From Fragilariopsis cylindrus CCMP1102 (taxonomy: Eukaryota; Bacillariophyta; Bacillariophyceae; Bacillariales; Bacillariaceae): 64,000 nucleotides of DNA. Below, piece after piece: positions 32,575-44,958 of the stretch. The stretch's first letter is position 1. Each line of letters begins with the position of its first letter. The notes below the pieces were generated by a model that was not told where the DNA came from, made no database searches, and saw only the letters and a program-made list of their open reading frames with translations. The translations under genes and the position numbers were made by a program. The stretch covers positions 62,001 through 126,000 of the forward strand of contig FMBT01000360.1 in the NCBI GenBank assembly GCA_900095095.1, read 5' to 3'.

Positions 32575-35044
32575 TTATAGGCCATAGGAAGCGAGTCGAG
32601 ATTTGGACATTCCTGCAACTGATCCTTTTGTATTGTTCTTGTCTTTCTTTTTCTTCTTCTTCTTTTTCTTCTGTTTCTCCTCCTCACAAGCTGGGGTTGA
32701 TTCTACATTGCCCTTCCAGTCGTCACTTTCTGTTACTCTGTTCTTGTTCTCGTCTGCTTCCTTGTGGTTGCTGTCAAGCTTTTCAACGATTCCTTCTTCA
32801 TTAGTATCTTTATCCGCAGATGATCCCTTTTTTCCATTCTTCTTTCTTCTACGTTTCTTTGTCTCTTTTGATTTTCCACTTCGTCATTCAAATTTGAATT
32901 CGTATCTACTTTCGTCGCCTCTGATTTTTCAGTCAAATCTGTACTAGTAGGTACCAATGTATCATCCTTTGACCTCTTTTTTCCTTTCTTAAGTCTTCTT
33001 CGTTTTTTCTTTGGCTCCTCGACTTCTTCGGCGGCAGCTTCTCCATTATTTTCAGCATCATCTTCTAGAGATTCCTCTTTCGGTGGCGGTTGATCTGCTT
33101 CTAGATCTTTCTTTAACATTTCTCGGAATTTTCTACGCTTTTTACTTCCAGCATTGAATTCATCTTGCTCGTTGTATGGGGCCATCTTCTTTAAAGAAAC
33201 AAATTGCTTCAGTGTAGTATCACGAGCATATAGAATTTCTTGAGTTGTAAGCCCATAATCATTGGATTCTACTTGGCGATACTTAAAACGAGTTGGCATC
33301 CCTGCAACAATATCTTCGTAGTCTAGTTTATACAGTTCATCTTGCATTTTTGTCTTAAGTTTCTTCTCCAATTTTGTTTCATCGTGTGATCCATCATAAG
33401 CATCGTCATTATTATCATCCCATTCTGCCGACTCGTCATAGTATTCTTCTTCTTCCATAGCGTTCTCGTTTCCTTCTCCTTCCCCTTCTTCTTGTACGTT
33501 GTCATACATACCTCCATTAACATCATCTTGTCCAACTAAGTTTTCACCATCGTCATCGCCTTTGAGAGTCTCCCGCACATCAACGTCAGTCTTCCATTCG
33601 TTATCTTCTTTTTGGTAAAATTCATCACCGTATGCCTCCTCCATTGCCTTTTCAAACTTCTCTGGATCGTAATCTCCTTCCAACATTTTCATGATCTGGG
33701 CTTCATCGATCGCATTTTCTTCTATGCCACCAATTACTGATTTGACCTTGGAAAGTTTTTGATTCATTTCTGATTTCTTGGCATTTTTTAATCGTTTTAG
33801 TTGCTCCTCCTTAGCCTTGCGTTCTGCGACCTTTCGTTCCTTACGGCTTCTCGTTTGTCCTTACGGGTGGTATCCGTTCGTCTCACTGTGTTCATCGTCT
33901 GACCACGTGCATAGGTTTGTACAGAAAGATTCGCTCCAGAATTGGTAGTAGCCCCCTGAGTCGCTTGTTCAAAACGAAAATTATATTGAGACTCATAATC
34001 ATCAGCACGATCGACATCGTCAAGAGAGGATTCGTCACCTGACTCGTTTTCATTTTCATATTTATCGTCGTACCTGCCCCGATCTATATGATTCGTATCG
34101 ATCCATTTCTTATTCTGAATGAAATCGAGCAAGAATTTTTCCCCATCCTCAACCTCTCCTCTCGGATCTTTAAAAGTATTGTCACCTTTCTTTTTGTTGC
34201 TATTATTTTTGGACAGATCTTCAATCTCTTTTAATTGTTCGCTGGCCTCTTTTTCTAATTGATTTAGATCTTGTTCTGGTACTTTTTTCTTCACAACCAT
34301 CCATTCGTCATCTTCGTCGCTTTTTCCTCCATCAGTTTTTTCGGAAGATTCCGTCAAAAATGCTTTTCGCAACTTGTTTTGCTGCTCATCATAGCCCAAC
34401 TTCGAACGGTGATCGTCAGACATGTCAACATTCGTGTTAGTCTTTTTATTACCACCTTCATTCTCTTCATCCTCCATTTGTTCTAGAATTTGTTCACGGA
34501 CAACATCTTTGTATCGTTTTGGTTTTTGTTTTTTCTCTGTATCGCCATCGTTTTTGTCGTCGCCTACGGCATTATAATTATCATCATCGAAAAATCGTGA
34601 ATTAGGATCGTAAATTTTATCATCCTTCTTTCGCAATGCTTTAATGGTTTTTAGAAATTGAACATTCACTGATGGAGTGAACAATTCACCAACTTCATCT
34701 TCTTCCTCATCGGATGAATCAGATTCAGAAGAATCACCGCCTCCTCCTCTTCCATCATCTCCCCCTTTTCGTTGGCGTATTTGTATTAATTCTTCACGTT
34801 CCTTACGATTTTGATATTTGGTTGCAAAATTTTTATTAACAGTAAGACGTAGGTCTTCATCTTCCCCGTCATTATTAGCATTATTACTTTCATTCATCTT
34901 TGTAATAGATGTGATATTCTTTTTCTTTGTCGGAGTTGTCGACGACGATGATGATGACGATGCCGAGCTATCGTCGCTACTAGACGACGAATCGGAAGAC
35001 GACGACGCATTGTCGTCGAAAAGATCCTTCTTCGCTGGTCCCAT
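32575..35044 (-). CDS. KRI1: KRI1, ribosome biogenesis factor of the small subunit processome, two frame breaks
   Basis: A nucleolar protein needed for 18S rRNA production. Start MGPAKKDLFDDN at 35044. The N-terminal block LRLTVNKNFATKYQNRKEREEL and the core KLDYEDIVAGMPTRFKYRQVESNDYGL with YARDTTLKQFVSLKKMAPY are the KRI1 hallmarks. The protein is very acidic and lysine-rich elsewhere. The frame is broken twice, each time as if one base were missing: near 33844-33848 (TRKDKREA then RKERKVAERKAKEEQLKRL) and between 32852 and 32884, probably in the T4 at 32872. With both corrected the protein ends KGSVAGMSKSRLASYGL, the conserved KRI1 C-terminus, with the stop at 32575. About 823 residues, no intron. 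Confidence 0.92.
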
Positions 35045-35616
35045 GGTTGTATTGAGATATTGAGAGAATTGTTATCAAGTTTGAAGATGATATGTGGTGA
35101 TTAGACGGCTACTAGGAGCATTTGTTTTGTCCGATAATGTTCTACTTTTCGATGTCCAATTCGATTATTCGAGATTTTAGATCGGATCTGTAAAATTGAT
35201 CAAACTTTCATCTCTCACAGGAGCACAGCAATTGTTACATTTTTCGGTGGTGTTCGCGACGTCTCGTCCGTACGTTAACCGTGTGACTTTTTTCCTTGCA
35301 GGGCCACGCAGAAAATTGAGGAATGAATTCGTAGTTCGCGGGGAAAAAACGCCACGTCATTCAAATTCACTTATGGTTTTACGAATGGGAATGAGTTCGT
35401 CCTGATGGCTTTTTCTATCACATCAAACCGTTGAGAGATGTGTCAAAGATCGATGTCGAACAGATGCGAGTGATATGACAATCTGTGCATATCTAACGTT
35501 ATCTATCTACACCAAAAAGTTTTTTATTCAGCTTCGACACATTTACATTCACAATATAATCTGTAATAGTATAATACATGGAAAAAGAAGGAAACAAATA
35601 AACGATTATAAGTATA
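35045..35616. promoter_or_regulatory. Divergent region between KRI1 and phosphoglycerate mutase
   Basis: About 570 bp holding both promoters. One weak plus-strand frame (35196-35405) is judged spurious. No motif recognised. Confidence 0.35.
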
Positions 35617-36872
35617 ATGAAAGCGACAGCATTTTGTACTGCAACAGCAGTCGGTAGCTACATATACCGAAATATTGCTAAAAACGCTACAATTAAAAGT
35701 AGTAGTAGTACTCATAGTACTTGTAAGAAGATGTCATCATCATTGGCATTAGGTTATCAAGAAATCCAAAATCAACCAGCACAGAAAAACCAGGAACAGC
35801 AACGGGAATTTACTAGTATCAATGCACAATCGCCGTACAATTTATGTTTCTTACGTCACGGTCAAAGTACATGGAATCGTGATAATAGATTTATTGGTTG
35901 GACAGATACACCCTTGACTGATGATGGCGTCTTGGAGGCACGAGTGGCAGGTAAAATGCTTAAAAATAGTGGTATACTATTTGATGAAGTCCATACCTCA
36001 CTCCTTCGTAGATGTATCAGAACGACTAATCTTGTTTTAATGGAAATGGAACAGGAATATATTCCAGTACATAAGGTGAGATAACAACGAAACTGCATCT
36101 TGTGCTTCTTTTTTCTCTCTTTCTTGTCGTGACAGTAAAAAATTTCCTACGTCTATTCTAAACATTTTACTTCTATCTGCTTGTATTGTATTATTAATTA
36201 TATTAGCACTGGAGATTAAATGAACGTAATTATGGTGAACTAGTTGGTTTGAATAAAAAAGAAACTGTTAAGATTCATGGCACAGACCAGGTAAAAAGAT
36301 GGAGAAGATCATACGATGAGCCTCCACCTCCTATGTGCAATCGACATCAGTATCATCCAGCTAAGGATCCAAGGTATCGTCACATGAAAGATCTAATCCC
36401 GAAATCAGAATCACTCCAGGATACTAAAGCACGATCTAGAGTATATTGGGATGATATTATTGCACCCGAACTTCGAGCTGGTAAAACATTACTAATCGTT
36501 GGTCATGAGAATAATTTACGTTCACTTATTATGAGACTTGAGGGTATCTCAAAAGAGGATGTTATAAATCTATGTCTGCCCCGAGCTGTGCCATTGGCAT
36601 ATAGGTTAGATGAGAATTTAAAACCACTTGATCGTCCAGATGGAAAATTAGATGAAGCAACTGGGTTTTTAAGAGGAGAATGGTTGGGTGGTGATCAAGC
36701 AGTATCAGATATATTAGAAAGAGATCATAAACAGGTCTACGATACTACCATAACCAAAAATATGGAAACTTGCGACGTTGACAAAAGCAGATGGAGAGAT
36801 TGGATGAATCTTGTCGTTGGAGAAGCTGATCCAGCAGCCAAAGCTGCTAGTGATTGTCGAACAAAAAATTAA
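35617..36872 (+). CDS. Cofactor-dependent phosphoglycerate mutase
   Basis: Interconverts 3- and 2-phosphoglycerate in glycolysis and gluconeogenesis. Exons 35617-36075 and 36207-36872; the join CATAAG-CACTGG gives VHKHWRLNERNYGELVGLNK, and the total is 374 residues. The catalytic LRHGQSTWNRDNRFIGWTDTPL has the phospho-His; YGELVGLNK and the second His in VGHENNLRSLIMRLEGIS are present, as is RRSYDEPPPPM. The N-terminal 75 residues are not part of the enzyme fold and may be a targeting leader (ATAVGSYIYRNIAKNA); the destination is unclear. The C-terminal 60 residues (ERDHKQVYDTTITKN onward) exceed the bacterial length. Confidence 0.92.
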
Positions 36873-37188
36873 GTCGTATAAAGAAGAATGCACAATATGA
36901 AGATTATTTCGTACAGAAATTAGGTCAACAACAACCACATAAACTCGCCGCGCTAGATACATACAATACACAAACAGTTTGACAATACAAATATACTTTC
37001 ACCACCCTGTAAGATATGTAACATAAACAAAAGAAGAAAAGAAGCATAAAGATACTAGACATATATATATATATATTATCCACTGATAACCGTAGGTATA
37101 TATCTTCTATTTTAGTCTCTGAAGCAATCATTATGTAAATCAATATAGATTTCATTTTATCGTTATGTACAATTGTACTAATTACTTA
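36873..37188. other. Convergent 3' gap
   Basis: About 315 bp between converging 3' ends; very AT-rich with a TATATATATATATA run at 37062-37076. Nothing else seen. Confidence 0.4.
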
Positions 37189-39632
37189 TTAATTTTCAGA
37201 AAATGGTGGAATATCTGTCGCCCAACCAGGCGTTTCTGGTAGCTCTCTGTATGCATCTTGAAGACGTTTCGTAATCTCACCCCTTAATCCTGTGCCAATG
37301 ACCCGTCCATCTATTTTCGTTACCGGTGTCAGCTCACCCATCGTACCCGTTGTGAATACCTCATCAGCAGCATGGAATTCGGACAGACTAACTCTTCTTA
37401 CTTCACACGGTATACCCAAATCTTTAGCAAGCACTATTACTGTACTACGGGTGACCCCAGGTAGGCAATGATCTCCATGCGGAGTCAACAAAATGCCTTC
37501 ATCGTCGACCATGAAAATGTTAGTTGCATTCGTCTCACTGACAAATCCATCAACATCTAACATGATAGCATCCGCCACGCCTGCAAGATTGGCTTGCATT
37601 TTTGGTAAAATATTGTTTATCATATTATTATGATGGATTTTGGAATCACATGTAGCAGGAGAATTGCGTCGCGTCGATGCAGTAATTAATGCGATCCCTT
37701 TTGTGTTGTCGTAAGTTGTCGCTCCCTGTTTTTTTTTTAAGTTCATTGAGACGATGTAAAATGAGCGTTAGAAAAAAAGTGTGTACAAAACAAATTGGAC
37801 AAAGTAGAACATCAATCGATGTCGGCAATTGTTGACGTCACGAACCTCTGTGGGCTTCCACTCAGCAAGAACAATTAATGTAGTGCCGAAGACGTTGAAC
37901 TTTGGATTCATGCTAGAGGTACACTTCTCTCCACGGGTTAGGGTCAATCGCATATGAGCATCATTTCTCATACCATTTGCCGCCAAGGTAAGAAATATTG
38001 CTTCCTTCACTTGATCTTTCGTGTGAACATTTTCAAAGCCCAAAGCCTTAGCAGATCGGAAAAGCCTACGCAAATGCTTGTCAAGGGAAAGAATTTTTCC
38101 TCTGTAGACTAAAAGAAACGATCATAATAAAATCGAAGTATATAGAATTATGGTCAGAATTACGTGATCATAAATGAATGAGAAAGGATTCAATACGTCA
38201 TCATCATCCCTCATCAAATGCCCTCTAGAATCGACATACCTCTTAATCCCTCCCAAGCACCATCTCCTCCTTGCACAGATGAATCCCAAGGACTTACACC
38301 AGCCATAGACCGGGGTAGTAGACGACCGCGCTTGGGAGCTCCGATCCATACAAGTAAGTTTTCATTACGTGGATCCTCGTATATTTCAATGGGAGGAGGA
38401 CCACGTTGCTGATACGATTGCGTTAATTGAGATAAGAAGAGATAGGCAGGTAATGAAATCTGTAATGCAGGCATCAGTACTGGATTCAATGTACGATACT
38501 TTTTCGTTCGTTGCGTATTTTGAGATGATGGTAACCTCCATCCATCAGACTCGTGAACGCTATGGTACCACCACTTTGCCCACGGACCGTCACATTTGTG
38601 CTCCCCACTTTTCCAAGAGAGCATAGATTCGCTGTATTCTATCGATAAGCATTGACATAAGTAGGAAAGCATGTTTTTTGGATCGTTAGCAAGTTCATTT
38701 GAATCTACCACCATGGGCTTAACCCCATTGAGCTTACTCTCCAATTTACTATATATCGCAAGCAATGAGCAAATACCCAGTTCATCTGATGTTGGGTTGT
38801 CGCCATGTACATCTTTATTTGCCCCCCAAGCTGAAAGTACTTCGACAGGATCTCTGATAAGGAGCATATGACGATGGATCAATTCCACATCTTCCAGCTG
38901 GTATTCGCTGTCAAAATGGTAAAGAAAAGAATGCTGAATGACGAACGACGAATAATAAAACAAAAAAGGAACGATAAATAAGAATTTGATTTTTGTTGTA
39001 TAGCTGCTCACTTGGAATACTTTTGGTGCAAAATCAAATCATACCTTCGCCATATGTTTACAAAAATCACGCCACCTGCTTTTAGCTTAGCAGATCCCAT
39101 AGCATCCTTTCCTGAAGAGATAAAAGTTCTCTTTTCCATTGCTCAGGATCTGAATCATGATCCTGAGGCGGGATTCCTTCAATCATCTCTTTCATGTATG
39201 AACGAGTAACGACATCTTTTTTCTTTACGAGGTATTCTCTAAAGTAATGAGATAATAAAAATTCAAAACAGCAGATAAATACATTGAATTAGCATTCCGG
39301 ATATGTAATACAATGTAATTAGCATCGATAACGACAACAATAAATCACTTACCTGTACAGACTGTAGAATTTTAATATCCATTCAAGGATGGAAAGAAAA
39401 AAATAATGAGTGCAACAATTAAAGAGAAAAAATATTTAGATCAACAGTAGCGGAAAAGGGGAGATATATGTTATTAACATTAACAATGTATAAATAACAA
39501 AAAAAAATCCTTACGGTTCATCAATTGCTACGCAGAGTCTCCGAGTCCTTCAAAGGAGTAAAGTAAGGCAGTCGAACGGCTCCGAGGTGCAGACCAGCAG
39601 TGAATGACGTGAACAGTTTTCGGCTTGTTCAT
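37189..39632 (-). CDS. Fusion of a P-loop (sulfotransferase-like) domain and a class IV PLP aminotransferase, with a 9-nt micro-exon
   Basis: Same architecture as the plant branched-chain-amino-acid aminotransferase-like proteins. Six exons: 39515-39632, 39353-39361, 39045-39238, 38240-38933, 37846-38108 and 37189-37725. The N-terminal P-loop part reads VIHCWSAPRSRSTALLYSF, VAIDEPLYREYLVKK, VKHMAK and HRHMLLIRDPVEVLSAWG. The aminotransferase part reads VSPWDSSVQGGDGAWEGLRVYRGK, LTLTRGEK, RRNSPATCDSKIHHNNMINN (PLP lysine in DSKIHH), SETNATNIFMV and TTGTMGELTPVTKIDGRVIG. Three one-base gaps break the first and third exons (about 39549, 39133 and 39058). Filling each makes every splice phase agree, for a product of 605 residues. 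Reaction unknown for the whole family. Divergent from the SPX gene. Confidence 0.88.
39353..39361 (-). CDS. Micro-exon of 9 nt in the P-loop/aminotransferase fusion gene
   Basis: TCTGTACAG stands between a CTACAG acceptor and a GTAAGT donor. Joined to GAT GAA CC on one side and A GAA TAC on the other it reads DE-PLYR-EYL, filling exactly the conserved gap of the family. Without it the flanking exons do not share a phase. Confidence 0.75.
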
Positions 39633-40907
39633 CGTGTAAAATAAATGAAACGCTGAAAGTTGATCAAATATATTCTTTGTCTACGGTCGTTTTCAAATTC
39701 GGGTACCTCTCTGGAACCTTCTCTTTCTTTCCCTACAAGCTAGTTTTATTCCTTCGGGTTGTAAAGATGGAAAGATAGGAAAATAAACACAAATAAGAAT
39801 TTCGCGAAAATGATGCCTTTTTGAATGAATCGAATACAGTATCAATCATTGATGCCGAATGCCGATTGAATGAGATTTAGGATTTGGATCATACGAATAA
39901 ATCATGTGCTTGCCATATCATACGAATGATACCTATTAGACATATGAATTGAGCGTCGAACAACTACTGCCACGTCATCCTGGCCTGCCATACGCACGCT
40001 TTACGCGTAAAGAATCTTACTATCTATACACGACTCGGAAAAAGAATTCTTAATATTCTCATTGAAAAATGAGCAGCTTTCTCAGAACTTTAATGTACGG
40101 ACAATACAAAACAAGTTCCAAATTCCAAATTCTACAGTGTTGTATACAAAGCCTCACAAAAACAACTTATCACACTCAAGTCTAAAGACGACAACACAAT
40201 CATAATCTCTATCGGATCGGATCGGATCGAATTTCCCCTAAAGGTAGGTCAAAGATCAACGAGAAAGCTCCAATAATAAATTATCGTTTCAGAGTTTTTT
40301 CTTCTTCGGAAGTCGTCATTAGACATACTGTATTGCAGTGCATTCGTGAGGTGAAATGGAATGGGAAATTTGGGTTTCGACAAGGAAAAAGAAAGAGTCC
40401 ATTTCAGTATTCAATAATCGAGACAACATACCGAAAATCAATCGATTCATTCATTCATTCTCTCTTCCGATTTTTGATTCCAAGCAACATCATTAATCTA
40501 GTGTTTTACTCTACAAAATACGATATCAACACGGCGAAACATCATTCGGAAGAGAGAAGTAATAAATTAAATTATATTGCTCAGCTCAACAACGGCATTT
40601 AGTTTTATTTATTGTTTCGTCTACTCGACTCACATCGTCTGGTCAAAAAATAAATAAAGTCATCGTTCTCATAGCAATTCGTGTGGCTGCGTGCGCGCGG
40701 TCTTCAATGGCATTTAATTATATTATGATGTCGATCTGGTCGTAAAAGTACGCGCATCACAACATATTAGACTTCGCCATGAAAAAAGAAAATATTATCT
40801 TCTTACTTTTTCTTTTTTCCCCTTCAAACAACACAACACTGCATTGTTCTCTATTTCATCTACCTTTTCTTGGCACCCATTATTTTTGTCGTCGTCAGAA
40901 GCGAAAA
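39633..40907. promoter_or_regulatory. Long divergent region between the aminotransferase fusion and the SPX-cytidylyltransferase gene
   Basis: About 1.27 kb, the longest clean gap between two divergent genes here. It contains ATCGGATCGGATCGGATCGA (40212-40231, overlapping GGATC units). Two open frames (40333-40602, and the in-frame extension from 40779) look non-coding; the latter could lengthen the SPX protein but would bury its conserved N-terminus. I could not find a convincing GNATATNC phosphate-response site by eye. Confidence 0.4.
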
Positions 40908-42286
40908 ATGAAGTTTGGAAAGACTCTTGCGGAGCGAACCTTGAAAGAGTGGCGATTTTACTATGTTGACTACAAAGAACTGAAGAAGACTATCAAGAAA
41001 GCAAAAGGACTTTCCATTCCAAAAGAGGAATTGCGAACCTCATTCGATGCAATTATTGATAATTCTGAGGAGAAACTCAGCCAATTCTATCACGATAAAT
41101 TGAGTTGGGCTACGAGCTACATTACTACTCTGGAGAAACGAGTCGAAGATTTGCGTGAATCTGCATCGGAACCAGGATCGCCTACGTCGAGTTTGAGCTC
41201 CGATGCGTCCGCATTTTCTATCGATTTTGACACCTTGTCGGGTTCGAGTCCAACTGGAATCGCCGACAATCTTCAGATACGACTAGATAAATTGTCTATG
41301 AATGAAAAAAGAAACGGAGATGGAGCCTATCTAAAGGATGCATACCGACGAATGGGTGCATCGAAGCATTTTCAAGACTATATTTATGCCAAAAAATCGT
41401 TGGTCACATTTGCACGTGAAATTGATTTACTTCTTGAATTCTTGGAGATTAATAAAACGGCCTTCTACAAAATTCTGAAAAAATTCGGCAAACATACTGG
41501 GTTCAATCTTCTAGAGGAACGTCTTGAGAAGATTCTCGAAAGAAACGCATTTCTCAATGGAGTTGATCTACGCAACTTGAAAAACACGGTTCAAAAATAT
41601 ATTGATGAGATTTCTCAGCTCAAGCCACGACTCCCCAATGGATGGGAAAATCGCAAGGTATACACTATCGGTTGCTTTGATTTATTCCATCGAGGACATC
41701 AAAATGTCCTTCTTTCTTTGAGAGAATTTGGAGCTTATGTCATTGTAGGAATCCACGACGACAACAGCTATTTTCAACTCAAAAATAAATACACCATCGA
41801 CAACATTGATACTCGCATGAAGAATCTCAAACCATTTGCTGACCAAATTTACGTCATTCCGTCGACGGACCCACTGCAATACATCCAATCTATGGTATCT
41901 GATCAGGACATTGCTAACGGATCCTGCTGCTATGCTAGAGGAGACGATATGCTTAATTTCCCATCACGTGGTAAGTTTTATATTATTTATTTGCTGTACG
42001 TATACCTTGATTTATTTATTGTCCTATTAATTTTGATTTCTGTGGTTAAAACACATGTCTCATGAACGAATTATGTTTTATCTCTGTTTCTTTCAATCTA
42101 AAAAACAAAATGGCAGAGTGGGTTGAGTCGGTCATGCCGGTCCATTTTGTTCCGAGAACTGAGGCATGTAGCTCCACTCTCATTAGAACAATCTATCATG
42201 CAGACAGTGATGAAATCGTCAAAAGGCTGCGTTTGCGAAGACAAGATACGATGGAAAGCCAATTGACGAAAACGGAAATGTGTTAA
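40908..42286 (+). CDS. SPX domain fused to a cytidylyltransferase
   Basis: Exons 40908-41970 and 42117-42286 give 410 residues; the join CACGTG-AGTGGG reads FPSREWVESVMPVHFVPRTE. Residues 1-235 are an SPX domain: MKFGKTLAERTLKEWRFYYVDYKELKK, an acidic/Ser linker, and NKTAFYKILKKFGKHTGFN with the lysine cluster that binds inositol pyrophosphates. Residues 250-385 are a nucleotidyltransferase of the CCT/ECT type: YTIGCFDLFHRGHQNVLL (HxGH at 261-264), VIVGIHDDNSY, YARGDD, and PRTEACSSTLIRTIYH, the counterpart of RTEGIST. It would therefore make a CDP-alcohol (ethanolamine, choline or similar) under phosphate control. I start at 40908 because SPX domains begin at MKFGK; an in-frame ATG at 40779 would add 43 hydrophobic residues. 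Confidence 0.92.
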
Positions 42287-42495
42287 GCTCACGTTTGACT
42301 ATTGTATCATCTATTTTTCTTTCATTCTTTTTGCGTGTATTTTATTGGATTAATGTTACCCAAAGATAATCTTATTAAGCGTGTACTCTTTATTATTTTT
42401 ATTTAACCTAGTTTATTTTTATTTACCTAGTTTATGGTTTAGATCACACCATTTATTCAACAAGTATAGATATTAAATAAATCAATAGTGTAGAA

Positions 42496-44915
42496 CTATG
42501 CAAGTAATCGGTTCTTGGCTTGGTTAATACCTCTTCGTCCTGCTTTCGTATATTCTCGTCTGAGATTTTTCTGTCCATGCCTCATCCATTCGCTAGGACT
42601 ATTGCCAACCATTTCAATTAGACCAATTGCACTCTCAATTCCTTTCTTTCTACACTGAGATCTTAGCTTCGACAAGTATGCTTCACTTGGTGCAGCACCA
42701 TGCTTAGCGATGCATTCCTTCAAAAACAATACAGCGGATCCTACCTGTTCGTGCCTACTATAGTATTGAATAAGAGATCCATAACTTGCGATATCCAAAT
42801 ATCGACCATCTTCTTCAATTTTTTCCTTGAATTCTAGTGCTCGAGTTAGCCGTTTATTTGCAATAAGCATCTGAAGGACCAATCGATCGCTGTATGCAGA
42901 GGGTGTCTAAAAGAAGCAATCAAAAGAAAAGAAATAAGTCAGGTAAATCGTTTCGTTTCATATGCACATATATATCCATATTTCATTGTAGCTGTACTTA
43001 CTAGCTTGTGTTTCGCAAAATGGTCTGCATGATGTTCGAGAGCTTCGTTGAGAGACCCAGAGTTCGCTTTCACTTGTAACATTGAATTGAGTAGGGCCGA
43101 ATCCACCAGGCCATCTTCAGTTGCTTTGATCAATGCAAAATCCGCATTTTTCTTGTTATTCCTCTTCAGCCACCCCGACGATAATGTGTCGGGCATCGTT
43201 TCTCTGAGAATAGGTACAAGTTTCAGCATTGATGGATATCCTAACGTTTCTTCGTAAGCATCAACAATCTTCTTCAATCGACTAAGAGGCATACCAGGAA
43301 GGGCACTCTGTAGATCTTCTATTTTTGAGAGTTGTGCGGGGTCAATATTAGCTAGAAAAGCCTTCGAAACTTTATCTTCCGGGAAAACCAAATTCTTGTT
43401 CTCGTTAGTTGTAAGTTCATTACCACCGACTTTGTCATACGAAGCAATATCACGTTTGTTCTCATTGGAATCGTCGACGTGTTCATTCTGCATCATATCA
43501 AAAAGTTCTTGGACCTGAACGTCATTCAGATCAAATTTTTCATCATTATCTTCTGATTGTTTCTTCAATTCTGCAAGAAACTGGTCGTATTCTTCTGGAA
43601 TAGACGGCCCGTTTTCGTCGTCGTCTTCATCGTCATCTGATTCCAAAAATTCATCATGCATCATGTCAAACAATTCTCGAGCTTCTACTTCACTCAAATC
43701 GAACTTTTCGCCGTTTTTGGTAGCCTCGTCTTTGAGTTCAGATAGAAATTTTTCAAACATTTCCGATTGGGTGTATTGAGGTACGGAGTCTTCCTGTTGT
43801 TCGTCATAATTATATCTGATGTTTGATATTCAAGAAGATTCTGGAGCGGCTCGTTATCGTCCGAGAATAAATCATCGTCGCCGACCAAAGTACCATTCTC
43901 GTCATTCCAGCCGGTTGACTCTCTTCTTCTTCAATATCATCTTCTTCTTCAAGATCATCTCTAGTAATCAAATCTTCGTCGTCTATATAAAGACCACGAA
44001 ACTTCTTTCTTTTTCCAGGTTTTAGCTCTTCGTAATTGTCGTTTTCGTCCAGTCGACGAAGGGCACCAATGCCAACTTTCGTACTGCTTACTCCTGGTAC
44101 GCTTGTATCAACATAGCTGGGTTCCCAGCGGGTGGTAATCAAGCGTAATGAATTTTCATCAAGAGATCCCAGATTTTCTCTCCCTGCCCACATAGTACCT
44201 ATCCCGTTCTTGTTCATGGCCTGTGCGCAAGAATGCATCAATGCTGAAATCACTCTTGTATCTTTTCCGTATTCCCTTTCAGTAAATGTCGAGATGTCCT
44301 TATTGTTATTATATGACTTATTTGACTTATCTCCGATTGCTAATTTTGAGTCGATATTAGTCGTCGTCATCGCAGTCGTCCTTTCGCCAGATTCCAGCTC
44401 TTCTTGTACGTTTAACAGATGCAAATCATCAGCGTGGTCTTCAAATTTTTCCTGTCTTGATCCTCCGATCGTCCGAAGATGATCCATTTTCCGTACTTCT
44501 GACGCAAGGAGTACTGCCTTGGTAGTTGCTGAATCTCCTGCGGCTGCCGTACAGAGCATCAAAGCCGAGATAAAACCATCATCATGTTCAACTTCTGCAA
44601 CTTCAGCTAGAATAACAATTTGCCGTGCCATTTTCCCATGATGGGCGGCAGTCTTTTCTCTCAGCATGTCTCTTCGTGACGATCCTCGCTCAAACCGAAT
44701 GGCCGTCTCATGACTTCTAGCAACCGATCGAAGAGCAGCCGAGAAACAAAGAGTAGTTGGTTTCACTTCAAAGCGTTCCATATCTTCTAATAGCCCAATG
44801 GCTCGTTCCGGTTGACCCCGTGCTGCACATAGTCGAAGCATGGCTCCGTATGCCATGACTTCGTGAGTAAAACATTAGCAAGTGTAAGTTTCGTGTTGTA
44901 AGACGAAATGTTTAA

Positions 44916-44958
<43 letters not shown>

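Noticed and set aside
38885-38920. Alternative acceptor CAG-CGAATACC for exon 4 of the aminotransferase fusion
   Set aside because: It fits only the uncorrected frame (VNIWRS), which loses the conserved VKHMAK motif; acceptor CAG-CATTCT at 38933 fits the corrected phase.
40333-40602. 89-codon open frame in the SPX promoter region
   Set aside because: Low-complexity, no homology recognised, lies in the divergent gap.
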